Shown here: piece after piece, positions 7,579-16,811 of the stretch
Numbering within the stretch: position 1 is the stretch's first letter
Layout of the letters: each line of letters opens with the position of its first letter
Assembly (NCBI RefSeq): GCF_019722725.1
Contig: NZ_CP077941.1
Location: 1,736,001 to 1,800,000 of the forward strand
DNA from: Vreelandella profundi
GTDB taxonomy: Bacteria > Pseudomonadota > Gammaproteobacteria > Pseudomonadales > Halomonadaceae
Direction of reading: 5' to 3'
Length of the DNA: 64,000 nt
Notes under the pieces: model-generated
What the model saw: the letters and a program-made list of their open reading frames with translations, nothing else
Told to the model about the DNA's origin: nothing
The model's database searches: none
Program-made: the position numbers and the translations under genes

Positions 7579-8342
7579 AAATGTGTCTCGATTAGCTCGC
7601 GCGATATCGAATACGGCGGTGGCAAAGACGGCAGCTGGCGAGGTGAAAACCACGCCGCATCGCTAATCTCGACACCGTCAATACGGATACGTCGCGTCGT
7701 TGCTTCAGCAAAGTAGCCAAACATCAGTGAATGAGGAAAAGGCCACGCCTGACTGTGGTGATAGCGTAGCTGATCAATATGCACGCCGACTTCTTCAAAT
7801 ACCTCACGATGCACGGCCTCTTCCGCAGACTCGCCTGGTTCAATAAACCCAGCCAGCGTCGAATAGCGGCCAGGCGGAAAACGCGGACTGCGGGCTAGCA
7901 GCATCGCCTCACCGCTAGTTACCAGGGTAATAATGCACGGCGAAATGCGTGGATAATTGCGATGTCCGCAGGCGTAGCAGTGCATCGCAAATTCTGCAGC
8001 CAGCTTGGTGGCAGGAGCTCCGCAGCGGCTACAGAAACGATGATTTTCTAACCAAGCGCCTACCTGTAAGGCTGTCGATAGCAGGCTGAACCATACCGTA
8101 GGCAGCTCGCTCATCCACTGGCGGCCATCGATCCAGCCACTTTCAGCCTGAGCGTCCACCAGCAGCGCTACGGGCTCATCATCCCAATAGCACAGCGGCT
8201 GCATCTGCTCGGTCCACTGCTGAAAAGGCTGTAGCGGAGTGAGCTGGTCACTTCCGCTAATAGGAGCAGGCGCCAGTAAACTGCGCGATAGCCGAATAAC
8301 GCGCCCTGCCTGCTCATCGTGGGGAATTTCTCGCCTAAGCAT
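7563..8342 (-). CDS. nudC: NAD(+) diphosphatase NudC (Nudix)
   Basis: 259 residues from the ATG at 8342. Zinc-ribbon cysteines lie at 104, 107, 122 and 125 (CSRC and CYAC), followed by the Nudix box from Gly165 to Val187 with REVFEEVGV, and then SQAWPFPHS, the NudC signature that marks NAD(H) and NAD-capped RNA as substrates. The upstream in-frame TTG at 8360 is less likely because the AGG before the ATG is well placed. The start overlaps the dnaQ stop by eight bases (ATGCTTAG), so the gene is translationally coupled as last member of the yafS-like gene-rnhA-dnaQ-nudC run. Confidence 0.92.
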   Translation of the reverse strand: MLRREIPHDEQAGRVIRLSRSLLAPAPISGSDQLTPLQPFQQWTEQMQPLCYWDDEPVALLVDAQAESGWIDGRQWMSELPTVWFSLLSTALQVGAWLENHRFCSRCGAPATKLAAEFAMHCYACGHRNYPRISPCIITLVTSGEAMLLARSPRFPPGRYSTLAGFIEPGESAEEAVHREVFEEVGVHIDQLRYHHSQAWPFPHSLMFGYFAEATTRRIRIDGVEISDAAWFSPRQLPSLPPPYSISRELIETHLARWR

Positions 8343-9072
8343 CGTTACCTGCGCCCTCAAACCACGTCAGTTGATGTGCTTCACACTTAGCTTTATGGGC
8401 CGCTTGCTCCTGCTCGGTGGGGCGAACCACGCGCAGTTGGCCGGGCGCTAGCGTTAAACGCTGAATCGACAAGCCCTCGTTAGAAGTGTCGGCCTGCTGC
8501 TGCTCCGAAGCAGAGGCTGCGTCTAATGTTAGCGCCGTTTGCCCACCCGTCATCGCTAGATATACGTCAGCGAGGATTTCGGCGTCTAACAAAGCGCCGT
8601 GCAGCACACGGTGGCCATTATCAATATCGTAGCGTTTGCACAGCGCATCAAGGCTATTGCGCTGACCAGGATGCATTTTCCTGGCCATCGTCAGCGTATC
8701 AAGAACGCCGCAGTGCTCACGAACAGGCCCTAACGACACGCCGCTGCGCTGCTTATTGAGCATGCCGAGCTCATGATCAATAAAGCCCACGTCGAAGGGC
8801 GCGTTATGGATCACCAGCTCAGCGCCATCAATAAACGCCCAAAATTCATCGGCTATTTTGGCGAACACCGGCTCATTGGCGATTTTAGCGTTATCAATAC
8901 CGTGAATAGCCACTACTTCAGCATCGATATGGCGCTCGGGATTTATATACTGGTGGTAGGTACGGCCGGTGAAACGACGATTAACCATCTCCACGGCACC
9001 AATCTCGACTAAGCGATGCCCGTCTTTAGGATCGATACCCGTTGTTTCAGTATCTAAGATGATTTGACGCAT
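8335..9072 (-). CDS. dnaQ: DNA polymerase III epsilon subunit (proofreading exonuclease)
   Basis: 245 residues from the ATG at 9072 (a GTG sits one codon earlier). ExoI is LDTETTG (D7, E9), ExoII is HNAPFDVGF, and ExoIII-epsilon is HGALLDAEI, so all DEDDh ligands of the replicative proofreading subunit are present. The C-terminal 70 residues, rich in Gln, Ala and Glu, correspond to the flexible tail that binds the alpha subunit. The start overlaps the rnhA stop (TGATG). The adjacent rnhA and dnaQ follow the E. coli pairing, but here both lie on the same strand rather than divergently. Confidence 0.94.
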   Translation of the reverse strand: MRQIILDTETTGIDPKDGHRLVEIGAVEMVNRRFTGRTYHQYINPERHIDAEVVAIHGIDNAKIANEPVFAKIADEFWAFIDGAELVIHNAPFDVGFIDHELGMLNKQRSGVSLGPVREHCGVLDTLTMARKMHPGQRNSLDALCKRYDIDNGHRVLHGALLDAEILADVYLAMTGGQTALTLDAASASEQQQADTSNEGLSIQRLTLAPGQLRVVRPTEQEQAAHKAKCEAHQLTWFEGAGNDA

Positions 9073-9542
9073 CACGCTCTCCTCTTCTGGTGCTCATCGA
9101 TAGCCTCATTGGCCAGCGTGTCGGCGTGCTCATTGCCGGGATGGCCGCTATGCCCTTTGACCCAGTGCCACGCTACTTGATGGCGCTGAGTCTCTTCGTG
9201 AAGGGTTTTCCATAGCTCGGCATTTTTGACCGGCTGCTTAGCGGCCGTTTTCCAACCCCGCTTAATCCAGTTATGAATCCACTGGGTGATACCTTGGCGC
9301 ACGTACTGGGAGTCAGTCCACAGCGCCACTTCGCAGGGTGTATTGAGGGTACGCAGCGCCATGATCGCGGCCATCAATTCCATGCGATTATTAGTGGTAT
9401 CTGCTTCGTAGCCTTTTAAGGTCTTTTTATGCTCGCCACTCGCCAGCACAACGCCCCAGCCACCGGGGCCAGGATTACCCCGACAAGCGCCATCGGTATA
9501 CACCGTCACACTGGGCAGGTGCTCGGCAGCCTTATTAGTCAA
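9072..9542 (-). CDS. rnhA: Ribonuclease HI
   Basis: 156 residues, degrading RNA in RNA-DNA hybrids. Catalytic acids appear in order: [27 protein letters not shown] and NEHADTLAN. The frame opens with a TTG at 9542 that overlaps the stop of the upstream methyltransferase gene by eight bases and has AAGAGA before it. A GTG twelve codons in (9509) is the alternative and would leave the shortest possible lead before the first strand. There is no N-terminal hybrid-binding domain, so this is the bacterial HI form. Confidence 0.93.
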   Translation of the reverse strand: MTNKAAEHLPSVTVYTDGACRGNPGPGGWGVVLASGEHKKTLKGYEADTTNNRMELMAAIMALRTLNTPCEVALWTDSQYVRQGITQWIHNWIKRGWKTAAKQPVKNAELWKTLHEETQRHQVAWHWVKGHSGHPGNEHADTLANEAIDEHQKRRA

Positions 9543-10347
9543 TCTCTTGATCTCTCTTTGAATGCGTTGGAGCCTGATGCTCTTGATAGGGTTGCACGTG
9601 AGCGGATGAGCTAGTGCGGGTTGCGCCTAATGACGCCCGAGACGCCGGTGCTTTTAATCCAAACTTCAGCCGCTGAACGGGCGCTTGGCGCTGCTTGCGC
9701 CGAGCAAGAATCATATAGCTTTCACCGAGTGGCAGGTTATGCCGACGTCCTAAAGACTCCCAATACTCACCGCACTTGGCGTTGATGCGCCCTCTAAAAC
9801 AGCAATAGTCTACGCGTTGAACATCAAAGTCGACAAACGCCAGCCAGTCGCGAAGACGGCTCGACGTACGCCAAACGCCGTTCCAAGGGTACTGCTGCTG
9901 GCGTTTACGCCACTGGCGGGCAAGCCCACTGACGCCAATAGGATTAAAGCCAAAAATCACTAAAATGCCATTATCAGCCGTTACCCGAGCAGCCTCTTTG
10001 AGTGTCAGATGAGCATCAGGCAGATCCTCAAGCCAGTGGTGAATAACCATCACATCTAAACAGCGGTCTGGCAGTGCCAGTTGATCAGGTGGACACACTA
10101 GGGTGGCGTCTGAATGTGCTTGCTGGCGGGTCGGCGACCAGCGGATGGCGTGTGGAATGGCTGACATTGTCAGCATTGCCGGCCCCATGCTCATTTCCAA
10201 ACTGTGCCCGCCCACGCGCGTTTCAGCCACGGGACCAAGACACGCCCGCTGAGACTCCCAAAGCGAGCGACCGGCCTCGCTTTGCCAATAGGGCTGGCTA
10301 TTTATCAAGCGCTTGGCGAGCGTTGTCGCCGTCGTCGAATTTGACAT
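9535..10347 (-). CDS. Class I SAM-dependent methyltransferase (YafS-like)
   Basis: A 270-residue Rossmann methyltransferase. [20 protein letters not shown] (about 91-111) corresponds to motifs II/III of the UbiE/methyltransferase-11 fold, followed by [11 protein letters not shown]. The N-terminal SAM loop is weaker than usual. Position directly upstream of rnhA and divergent from gloB matches E. coli yafS. Its substrate is unknown. The tail after about residue 215 is basic and Ser/Arg-rich and probably disordered. It starts the four-gene run with rnhA, dnaQ and nudC. Confidence 0.8.
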   Translation of the reverse strand: MSNSTTATTLAKRLINSQPYWQSEAGRSLWESQRACLGPVAETRVGGHSLEMSMGPAMLTMSAIPHAIRWSPTRQQAHSDATLVCPPDQLALPDRCLDVMVIHHWLEDLPDAHLTLKEAARVTADNGILVIFGFNPIGVSGLARQWRKRQQQYPWNGVWRTSSRLRDWLAFVDFDVQRVDYCCFRGRINAKCGEYWESLGRRHNLPLGESYMILARRKQRQAPVQRLKFGLKAPASRASLGATRTSSSAHVQPYQEHQAPTHSKRDQEID

Positions 10348-10504
10348 GAACAGCGCTTCCCTCCAAAGTAACGGCTTTTAGCGCCTTTTAAGCACCGATT
10401 TAGCGCCAATATGCGCAATGTTTTGTTTTGCATTTTTTGCTGTGTTTTCTATTTATACGTTCTTTTTACCCGTTCTGTTTTCTGACATTTAAAGGATCTC
10501 GCCG

Positions 10505-11272
10505 ATGATGAGCGTGACACCGATCCCAGCCCTTAGCGACAACTATATTTGGCTATTAAGACAAGATACCAGTCAAAACGTTTGCGTGGTGGACCCAGGT
10601 GAAGCCGCCCCTGTAATCGAGTTTCTTGAGCGGGAGTCACTACGCCTAGAGAGCATCCTGATCACCCATCACCATCATGATCACACCGGCGGCCTAGCCG
10701 AATTGATCAAACGTTATTCTCCCCATGTGATCGGCCCCAACAACCCCGCCATTCAAGGTATTGATGAATTTGTGGGGGATGGCGACCAAATTCGCATTAT
10801 GGGGCGGTTATTTGAGGTCATGGCGACTCCCGGCCATACACTTGACCATATCAGCTATTTTACGCCGGGCATCCCTGCCCTACTGTTTTGTGGCGACACA
10901 CTTTTCTGCGCTGGCTGTGGCCGTTTATTTGAAGGCACTCCGGAACAAATGTTCACTGCGTTGAAAACATTTGCGGAACTCCCTGAAGATACGCTGGTCT
11001 TTGCAGCCCATGAGTACACACAAGCGAATCTTGCGTTTGCTCGTGCTGCGGACCCTGACAATGATGACGTCAAACACGCCTTGCAGGAATGTGAAAAGGC
11101 CAGAGCATTGGATCGCCCGACCTTACCCAGCACGATAGGACGCGAGCTGAAAATTAACCCCTACCTGCGCGTGGGTACTGATAGCGTGCGCCAAGCCGCC
11201 GGAAGTCAGGGTGTTAACGATAATGACCTCGCAACGTTCACTACTCTACGTGAGTGGAAGAACCGTTTTTAA
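10505..11272 (+). CDS. gloB: Hydroxyacylglutathione hydrolase (glyoxalase II)
   Basis: 255 residues, a metallo-beta-lactamase-fold thiolesterase that hydrolyses S-lactoylglutathione in methylglyoxal detoxification. The metal-binding motif THHHHDHTGG is at 54-63 (H55/H57/D59/H60), with further ligands H111 (GHTLDH), D131 (GDTLF) and H169 (AAHEYT). Its C-terminal helical domain (ALDRPTLPSTIGRELKINPY) is the part that binds glutathione. The first of two ATGs has GGA eight bases upstream. mltD follows 30 bases later, the same gloB-mltD pairing as in E. coli. The 157 bases upstream form the divergent promoter region with the methyltransferase gene. Confidence 0.95.
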   Translation: MMSVTPIPALSDNYIWLLRQDTSQNVCVVDPGEAAPVIEFLERESLRLESILITHHHHDHTGGLAELIKRYSPHVIGPNNPAIQGIDEFVGDGDQIRIMGRLFEVMATPGHTLDHISYFTPGIPALLFCGDTLFCAGCGRLFEGTPEQMFTALKTFAELPEDTLVFAAHEYTQANLAFARAADPDNDDVKHALQECEKARALDRPTLPSTIGRELKINPYLRVGTDSVRQAAGSQGVNDNDLATFTTLREWKNRF

Positions 11273-11302
11273 TAACGCTATCGAACCGAAACGAATGCAA
11301 CT

Positions 11303-12523
11303 ATGACCTATCGAACGATTCGCCAGCGCTTGATGCTGAGCGCTGGCAGCTCCGTCATTATGGGCCTAATTTTAGCCGCCGCGGCCAGTTCTCAAGCATC
11401 GGCGTATGAAGCACCAAGATCCTCTACCGCCACCGCGCAATATGCCGCAAATACTGGCATGCCGGCCGCTACTCCAAGCCCCTCTGCTTTCCAGTCGCAT
11501 TTTTGGGAAGCTTTGGAGCTAGAGCCTCAAGACGCCTGGACGACGCTACGTAAAAGTTTCCAATGGCAAGACGCACCGCTCTCAGCAGATGCCCAAGCAA
11601 GGGTAGACGCCTGGATAGAGCACTATCAGTCAAGCCCAGAAAACATCGCCACCATCACTGAACGCGCAACACCTTGGCTTGCCTGGATTAGCCAGCAGGT
11701 AAGCGAGCGTGGCCTACCGGGCGAAGTGGCTCTAATTCCCTTTGTAGAAAGCTCGTTTGATCCCGCTGCAAAGAGCCATCGTGGCGCCGCCGGCCTTTGG
11801 CAGTTTATGCCCGGCACCGGCGACGCATTAGGCCTGATACGCAACGGCAACTATGACGGTCGGTTAGACGTAGTAACGTCTACCGCTGCGGCACTTGACT
11901 ACTTAGAAATGCAGGCTGATCAGTGGTATGAAGGTGATTTAATGCTTTCATTAGCTGCTTACAATGCCGGCGCAGGCACTGTTAATCGTGCTCAGCACCA
12001 GGCCCAGGGCCAGGGTTTGAACGGCGATTACTGGGACCTCACCCTACCTTACGAAACGATGCAATACGTTCCTAAACTCAAAGCCATCGCAACGATTATC
12101 AATGATCCGGAGCGTTACGGTGTCGTTTTGCCTGAGATTCACTCTGACCCAGCGTTTGCCAAAGTGCAGCTAGCCCATGCGGTGAGTCTTTCTGAAGCTT
12201 CTCAACTGCTAGATGTGAGCCAAACGGCACTGGCAGAGCTGAATCCCGGCCTGCTTAATGGCAGTATTGATCCGCGAAGTGCGCAGACGCTGCTAGTCCC
12301 TGAAGAAGTCGACGCTCAAGTGTTGGCTCAGCTGGCACAAGGCAATAGCCCAGCATTAGCGCAAAACGATAGCAGCGAGACGCATCGCGTTGAGCGAGGC
12401 GACAGCCTTTCAGCGATCGCGGCTCATTATAATATCAACCAGCAAGACCTAATTCGCTGGAATGCGATCGATCGTCCCGGTGCTCTACAGCCAGGCCAAC
12501 TGCTGACGCTCTCTGGGCGCTAA
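11303..12523 (+). CDS. mltD: Lytic murein transglycosylase D-like
   Basis: 406 residues. A Sec signal (about 1-35) ends in SQASA, without the lipobox cysteine that makes E. coli MltD a lipoprotein, so the protein may be periplasmic or loosely attached. The SLT domain spans about 125-260: IPFVESSFDP holds the catalytic Glu149, followed by GAAGLWQFMPGT and LSLAAYNAGAG. One clear LysM domain closes the protein (from residue 361, RVERGDSLSAIAAHY), and a degenerate LysM-like stretch lies near 275-325. It cleaves peptidoglycan glycan strands to anhydromuropeptides. Likely cotranscribed with gloB. Confidence 0.88.
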   Translation: MTYRTIRQRLMLSAGSSVIMGLILAAAASSQASAYEAPRSSTATAQYAANTGMPAATPSPSAFQSHFWEALELEPQDAWTTLRKSFQWQDAPLSADAQARVDAWIEHYQSSPENIATITERATPWLAWISQQVSERGLPGEVALIPFVESSFDPAAKSHRGAAGLWQFMPGTGDALGLIRNGNYDGRLDVVTSTAAALDYLEMQADQWYEGDLMLSLAAYNAGAGTVNRAQHQAQGQGLNGDYWDLTLPYETMQYVPKLKAIATIINDPERYGVVLPEIHSDPAFAKVQLAHAVSLSEASQLLDVSQTALAELNPGLLNGSIDPRSAQTLLVPEEVDAQVLAQLAQGNSPALAQNDSSETHRVERGDSLSAIAAHYNINQQDLIRWNAIDRPGALQPGQLLTLSGR

Positions 12524-12644
12524 CACGAGCCTGAGTAGAAACCGCCAGCTTTTGGTAATAGTCGTTGTTTAGAAGCTGCCATTGATCGTACCGTATTGAT
12601 AGCATTGTCATAACAGTAGGCTTTTTTCACATAGGAAATCACCA

Positions 12645-14609
12645 ATGCCGCGTGGTGTATTTTTTGCGAAAACGTTGCTATTCGCCAGCTGCTTACTTTT
12701 CAACGCATCGGCGCTCGCGACCGAGCAAGCGCTTGATACCCAGGCGCCCTCCTACGTTGATAAAAACAGCGTTGAAAGAAACAGCATTGATAGAAATAGC
12801 GTTGTCGGTGATTTAAATACTGACGAAAACAACGTGGTGCCGGTGGAAACAGTTCATGGGCTATCGCTTTATGATAGCCCCGAACTCCCCGAGGACTTTG
12901 CCTACTTTCCCCATGTCAATCCCCAGGCTCCCAAAGGTGGCACGATTACGCATACCGCAGTAGGCGGAAGCTTCGACTCCACTAATCCGTTTATTATCCG
13001 AGGCACTCCCGCCAGCGGCATTTCGCAAATTTACGACACCCTGATGGCCAGTAATCCCGGCGAGCCGTTTAGTCTTTACGGCCTGCTTGCAGAAGGGGTA
13101 CGCCTTGATCCTGATCGGCACTGGATTGAGTTTGACCTGCGCCCAGAAGCACGTTTTCAAGATGGCGAGCCCGTCACCGCGTACGACGTTGTTTTCACGC
13201 TTAACCTGCTGCGTGAAAAAGGCAATCCGTTTTACGCCAGCTACTATGCAGGGGTGGCCGACGTTATCGCTCTCAACGAGCATCAGGTGCGCTTTACCTT
13301 CAACGACACCGAATCTAGAGAGCTGCCATTAATCGTTGCCCAGCTGCCCATACTGCCCCGCCACTATTGGGATCAGCACGAATTTACGTCGCCGACACTC
13401 GTGGCGCATCCTGGCTCCGGCCCTTATCGTATTAGTGAAGTGGATCCAGGTCGTCGGATTACGTTTCAGCGCGATGAGAACTACTGGGGTAAAGATTTAC
13501 CGGTCAACGTTGGGCGTTACAACATTGATCGCATCGTTTATGACTATTACCGCGACCGCGACATTGCCTGGGAAGCATTTAAGGCCGGGCTAACCGACTT
13601 TCGTGAGGACGCACGCGCTGCCACCTGGGCCATTGGCTACGACTTCCCTGCGTATGAAGAAGGCTTGGTGAAGCGCCTAACCGTGCCTGACGTCAACCCT
13701 TCGATGATGCAGGCATTTGTATTCAACCTGCGCAAACAGAAATTCCAGGATCCCCGGGTACGTGAAGCACTAAGCCTGACTTTCGATTTCCCTTGGCTGA
13801 ATACCAATATTTTCTACGGTGCTTACCAGCGCACGGAAAGTTTTTTCCAGAATTCAGAGATGGAAGCCACCGGCTTTCCTTCCGAAGAGGAGCTCGCATT
13901 GCTAGAGCCCCTGCGTGAAGAACTTGAATTCTCACTTCAATCTGACCGCTTATTCACTGAACCATTGCCGATTGATACACCCACTGACTTGCGTGAACGT
14001 CTTCGCTTAGCACTTTCGCTGCTACGTGAGGCAGGTTACGCGGTAGAAGACGGCGTGCTGGTTAATCAACAAACGGGGGAGCCTTTAAGTCTGGAAGTGC
14101 TGCTCTACGACTCGGGTCTTGAACGCGTTGTGCAGCCTATGTTGCGCAACATGGCCCGCCTTGGTGTACAAACATCTCTGCGTATCGTTGATATCAATCA
14201 GTATTTAAACCGACAGCGCAATTATGACTATGACATAGTGATTAGCCATTTCCCTCAGTCTAATAATCCCGGCAATGAGCAGCGCGACTATTGGACCAGC
14301 GCCGCCGCAGAGGCTCCGCAAAGCCGTAACCGCATGTCACTCGCCAGTCCGGCGATAGATTCGCTGGTGGAAACGTTGATTCGCGCTGACGGACGCGCAG
14401 AGCTTGATACCGCCACGCGCGCACTCGACCGTGTATTGCGCTGGGGATTTTACGTTATTCCCCACTATCATTCCGGCGAAAAGCGCATTGCGGTGTGGGA
14501 TAAATTTGGCTATCGCGAACCCTTCCCTGCCTACGGGATGGATCTGGATGCATGGTGGGTCGACTCCGATCGTGAAGCAGAACTGCAGCGCCGCCATCGC
14601 CGCCGCTGA
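12645..14609 (+). CDS. yejA: Peptide/microcin C-type ABC importer, periplasmic binding protein
   Basis: A 654-residue family-5 solute-binding protein and first gene of yejABEF. It has a signal peptide to about residue 25, then a low-complexity linker with NSVERNSIDRNSVVG, then the binding domain. HVNPQAPKGG, GSFDSTNPF and the RDRDIAWEAFKAGLTDFRED stretch are characteristic of YejA, which delivers formylated peptides, peptide antibiotics such as microcin C and other oligopeptides. AGGA lies eight bases before the ATG. It is followed after 49 bases by yejB. The linker, about 40 residues, is an unusual insertion. Confidence 0.88.
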   Translation: MPRGVFFAKTLLFASCLLFNASALATEQALDTQAPSYVDKNSVERNSIDRNSVVGDLNTDENNVVPVETVHGLSLYDSPELPEDFAYFPHVNPQAPKGGTITHTAVGGSFDSTNPFIIRGTPASGISQIYDTLMASNPGEPFSLYGLLAEGVRLDPDRHWIEFDLRPEARFQDGEPVTAYDVVFTLNLLREKGNPFYASYYAGVADVIALNEHQVRFTFNDTESRELPLIVAQLPILPRHYWDQHEFTSPTLVAHPGSGPYRISEVDPGRRITFQRDENYWGKDLPVNVGRYNIDRIVYDYYRDRDIAWEAFKAGLTDFREDARAATWAIGYDFPAYEEGLVKRLTVPDVNPSMMQAFVFNLRKQKFQDPRVREALSLTFDFPWLNTNIFYGAYQRTESFFQNSEMEATGFPSEEELALLEPLREELEFSLQSDRLFTEPLPIDTPTDLRERLRLALSLLREAGYAVEDGVLVNQQTGEPLSLEVLLYDSGLERVVQPMLRNMARLGVQTSLRIVDINQYLNRQRNYDYDIVISHFPQSNNPGNEQRDYWTSAAAEAPQSRNRMSLASPAIDSLVETLIRADGRAELDTATRALDRVLRWGFYVIPHYHSGEKRIAVWDKFGYREPFPAYGMDLDAWWVDSDREAELQRRHRRR

Positions 14610-14658
14610 ACCCGGCTTAATAGCAACGGCTTATTGTCAAAAATTCGTGGAGTGATCT

Positions 14659-15732
14659 GTGGCCCGCTATACCCTTCGCCGACTGCTGCTGATGATCCCA
14701 ACCCTGTTGGGGATCATGCTACTCAATTTTATGATTGTTCAAGCGGCGCCGGGCGGGCCAATTGATCAAATGTTAGCGCGCTTTGAGGGCGCTGACGCCA
14801 TGGCCAGCACCCGTTTAGATATGGGCGGTGCGGACGTGCAGATTAACGACGACTCCCGCGGCGCACGCGGCATTGATCCACGTTTTATCGAACAGTTAGA
14901 ACAGCAGTTCGGTTTTGACAAGCCCGCGCATGAACGCTTTATCGGTATGATGGCGGACTACCTTAGCCTTGATTTTGGCACTAGCTTCTTTCGTGATCGA
15001 CCCGTTATCGAGCTGATGATCGAGCGTCTTCCCGTATCTATCTCGCTTGGGCTTTGGACAACGTTGCTGGTGTATTTGATCTCCATTCCATTAGGCATTC
15101 AGAAAGCGCTGCGCCATGGCTCTCGCTTTGATGTCTGGTCATCGGGGCTCGTCATTGTCGGCTACGCCATTCCCGGCTTTTTGTTTGCGATCCTACTGAT
15201 CGTCCTTTTTGCCGGCGGAACCTATTGGGATATTTTCCCGTTACGCGGCTTAACCTCACCGGACTTTGACCAGCTCTCGATGCTGGGCAAAGTGAAAGAC
15301 TATTTCTGGCATATCACGCTTCCAGTCATCGCTGCCGCCATTGGCAGTTTCGCCACTCTCACGATGCTGACCAAAAACAGCTTCCTTGATGAGATACACA
15401 AACAGTATGTGATTACCGCTCGCGCGAAAGGCGCTGACGAACGTCGCGTGCTCTATGGGCATGTCTTTCGCAATGCCATGCTCATCATCATCGCGGGCCT
15501 GCCTTCAGCGATGATCGGCATTTTCTTCACCGGCGCACTATTGATCGAAGTCATCTTCTCGCTTGACGGTCTTGGGCTGCTTGGCTTTGAGGCGGTCATG
15601 CAGCGCGACTATCCGGTCATTTTCGGCACTCTGTTTCTGTACACCGTCATCGGGCTAATTCTCAAGCTGATTTCCGACTTGACCTACGTGTGGGTAGACC
15701 CACGTATCGATTTTTCAACCCGGGAGTCGTGA
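14659..15732 (+). CDS. yejB: Peptide/microcin C-type ABC importer permease
   Basis: 357 residues with about six membrane segments. It has the DppB-like N-terminal segment ([17 protein letters not shown]) and the EAA loop [19 protein letters not shown], which contacts the ATPase. A soluble insertion around 35-90 (with [20 protein letters not shown]) is characteristic of YejB compared with DppB. It starts with GTG, with GGAG eight bases upstream. Two bases separate its stop from yejE. Confidence 0.9.
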   Translation: MARYTLRRLLLMIPTLLGIMLLNFMIVQAAPGGPIDQMLARFEGADAMASTRLDMGGADVQINDDSRGARGIDPRFIEQLEQQFGFDKPAHERFIGMMADYLSLDFGTSFFRDRPVIELMIERLPVSISLGLWTTLLVYLISIPLGIQKALRHGSRFDVWSSGLVIVGYAIPGFLFAILLIVLFAGGTYWDIFPLRGLTSPDFDQLSMLGKVKDYFWHITLPVIAAAIGSFATLTMLTKNSFLDEIHKQYVITARAKGADERRVLYGHVFRNAMLIIIAGLPSAMIGIFFTGALLIEVIFSLDGLGLLGFEAVMQRDYPVIFGTLFLYTVIGLILKLISDLTYVWVDPRIDFSTRES

Positions 15733-15734
15733 TA

Positions 15735-16811
15735 ATGGCCTTACTATCGTCACGCTTATCACCTATTACTCGCCGCCGCTTGGCCGCGTTTAAAGCCAAC
15801 CGTCGTGCCCGCATTTCACTCTGGCTATTTGGCGCGTTATTTATCACCAGCCTATTTGCTGAGCTGATTTCCAACGATAAACCCATTGTCATGCACTACG
15901 AAGGTCAGTGGTACGTCCCCTTACTGGTGGACTATCCGGAAACCGAATTTGGTGGCTTTCTGCCTACGGGCACCGACTACCTAGACCCCTTCATTCAGCA
16001 GCAAATTGATGACAATGGCTGGGCGCTGTGGCCTGCGAACCCTTTCTCTTACCAAACGCTTGATATGTACATGACGCGACCATCGCCTGCAGCGCCGGAC
16101 CGCCGACATCTGCTGGGAACCGATGACCAAGGCCGCGACGTGCTGGCACGCGTGATCTACGGATTTCGTCTTTCCGTTGCGTTTGCGCTTGTGCTCACCG
16201 CAGGGTCACTCATCATTAGCGTTTTTGCAGGCGGTGTGCAGGGCTACTTTGGCGGTAAAGTGGATTTGATCGGTCAGCGGGTGACTGAAATTTGGTCAGG
16301 TTTGCCGGTATTGTTCCTACTGATTATTTTAGCAAGCTTTGTGCAACCTGGATTCTGGTGGCTGCTGGGAATTATGCTGCTCTTTTCATGGTTGGGCTTG
16401 GTGGATATTGTGCGCGCAGAGTTCCTGCGGGCGCGCAATCTGGAGTACGTACGCGCGGCTAAAGCCATGGGACTTCCATCGCGCTTAATCATGTGGCGCC
16501 ACGTGCTGCCTAACGCGATGGTCGCGACGCTTACCTTTATTCCCTTTTTATTCACCGGCGCCATTGGCACTCTGACAGCGCTGGATTTCCTTGGGTTTGG
16601 CCTGCCGCCGGGCGCTCCTTCACTAGGCGAGCTGGCGGCACAGGGTAAAAATAACCTGCATGCGCCTTGGCTGGGTATTACCGCGTTTATGACGCTCGCA
16701 ATCATGCTTTCACTGTTGGTATTTATTGGTGAAGGGCTGCGTGATGCGTTTGATCCTCGTCACGTGCAACAGCGCCCAGTCGGCCCTGCCCAGGAGACAC
16801 AGCATGTCTAA
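15735..16811 (+). CDS. yejE: Peptide/microcin C-type ABC importer permease
   Basis: 358 residues from the ATG at 15735, chosen over an in-frame upstream codon lying inside yejB. The N-terminal DppC-like segment is followed by a long periplasmic loop (about 45-140) with PFSYQTLDMYMTRPSPAAPD, and LGTDDQGRDVLARVIYGFR introduces the permease domain. The EAA loop is RAAKAMGLPSRLIMWRHVLP. The last codons overlap the yejF start by eight bases, coupling translation of the permease and the ATPase. Confidence 0.92.
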   Translation: MALLSSRLSPITRRRLAAFKANRRARISLWLFGALFITSLFAELISNDKPIVMHYEGQWYVPLLVDYPETEFGGFLPTGTDYLDPFIQQQIDDNGWALWPANPFSYQTLDMYMTRPSPAAPDRRHLLGTDDQGRDVLARVIYGFRLSVAFALVLTAGSLIISVFAGGVQGYFGGKVDLIGQRVTEIWSGLPVLFLLIILASFVQPGFWWLLGIMLLFSWLGLVDIVRAEFLRARNLEYVRAAKAMGLPSRLIMWRHVLPNAMVATLTFIPFLFTGAIGTLTALDFLGFGLPPGAPSLGELAAQGKNNLHAPWLGITAFMTLAIMLSLLVFIGEGLRDAFDPRHVQQRPVGPAQETQHV

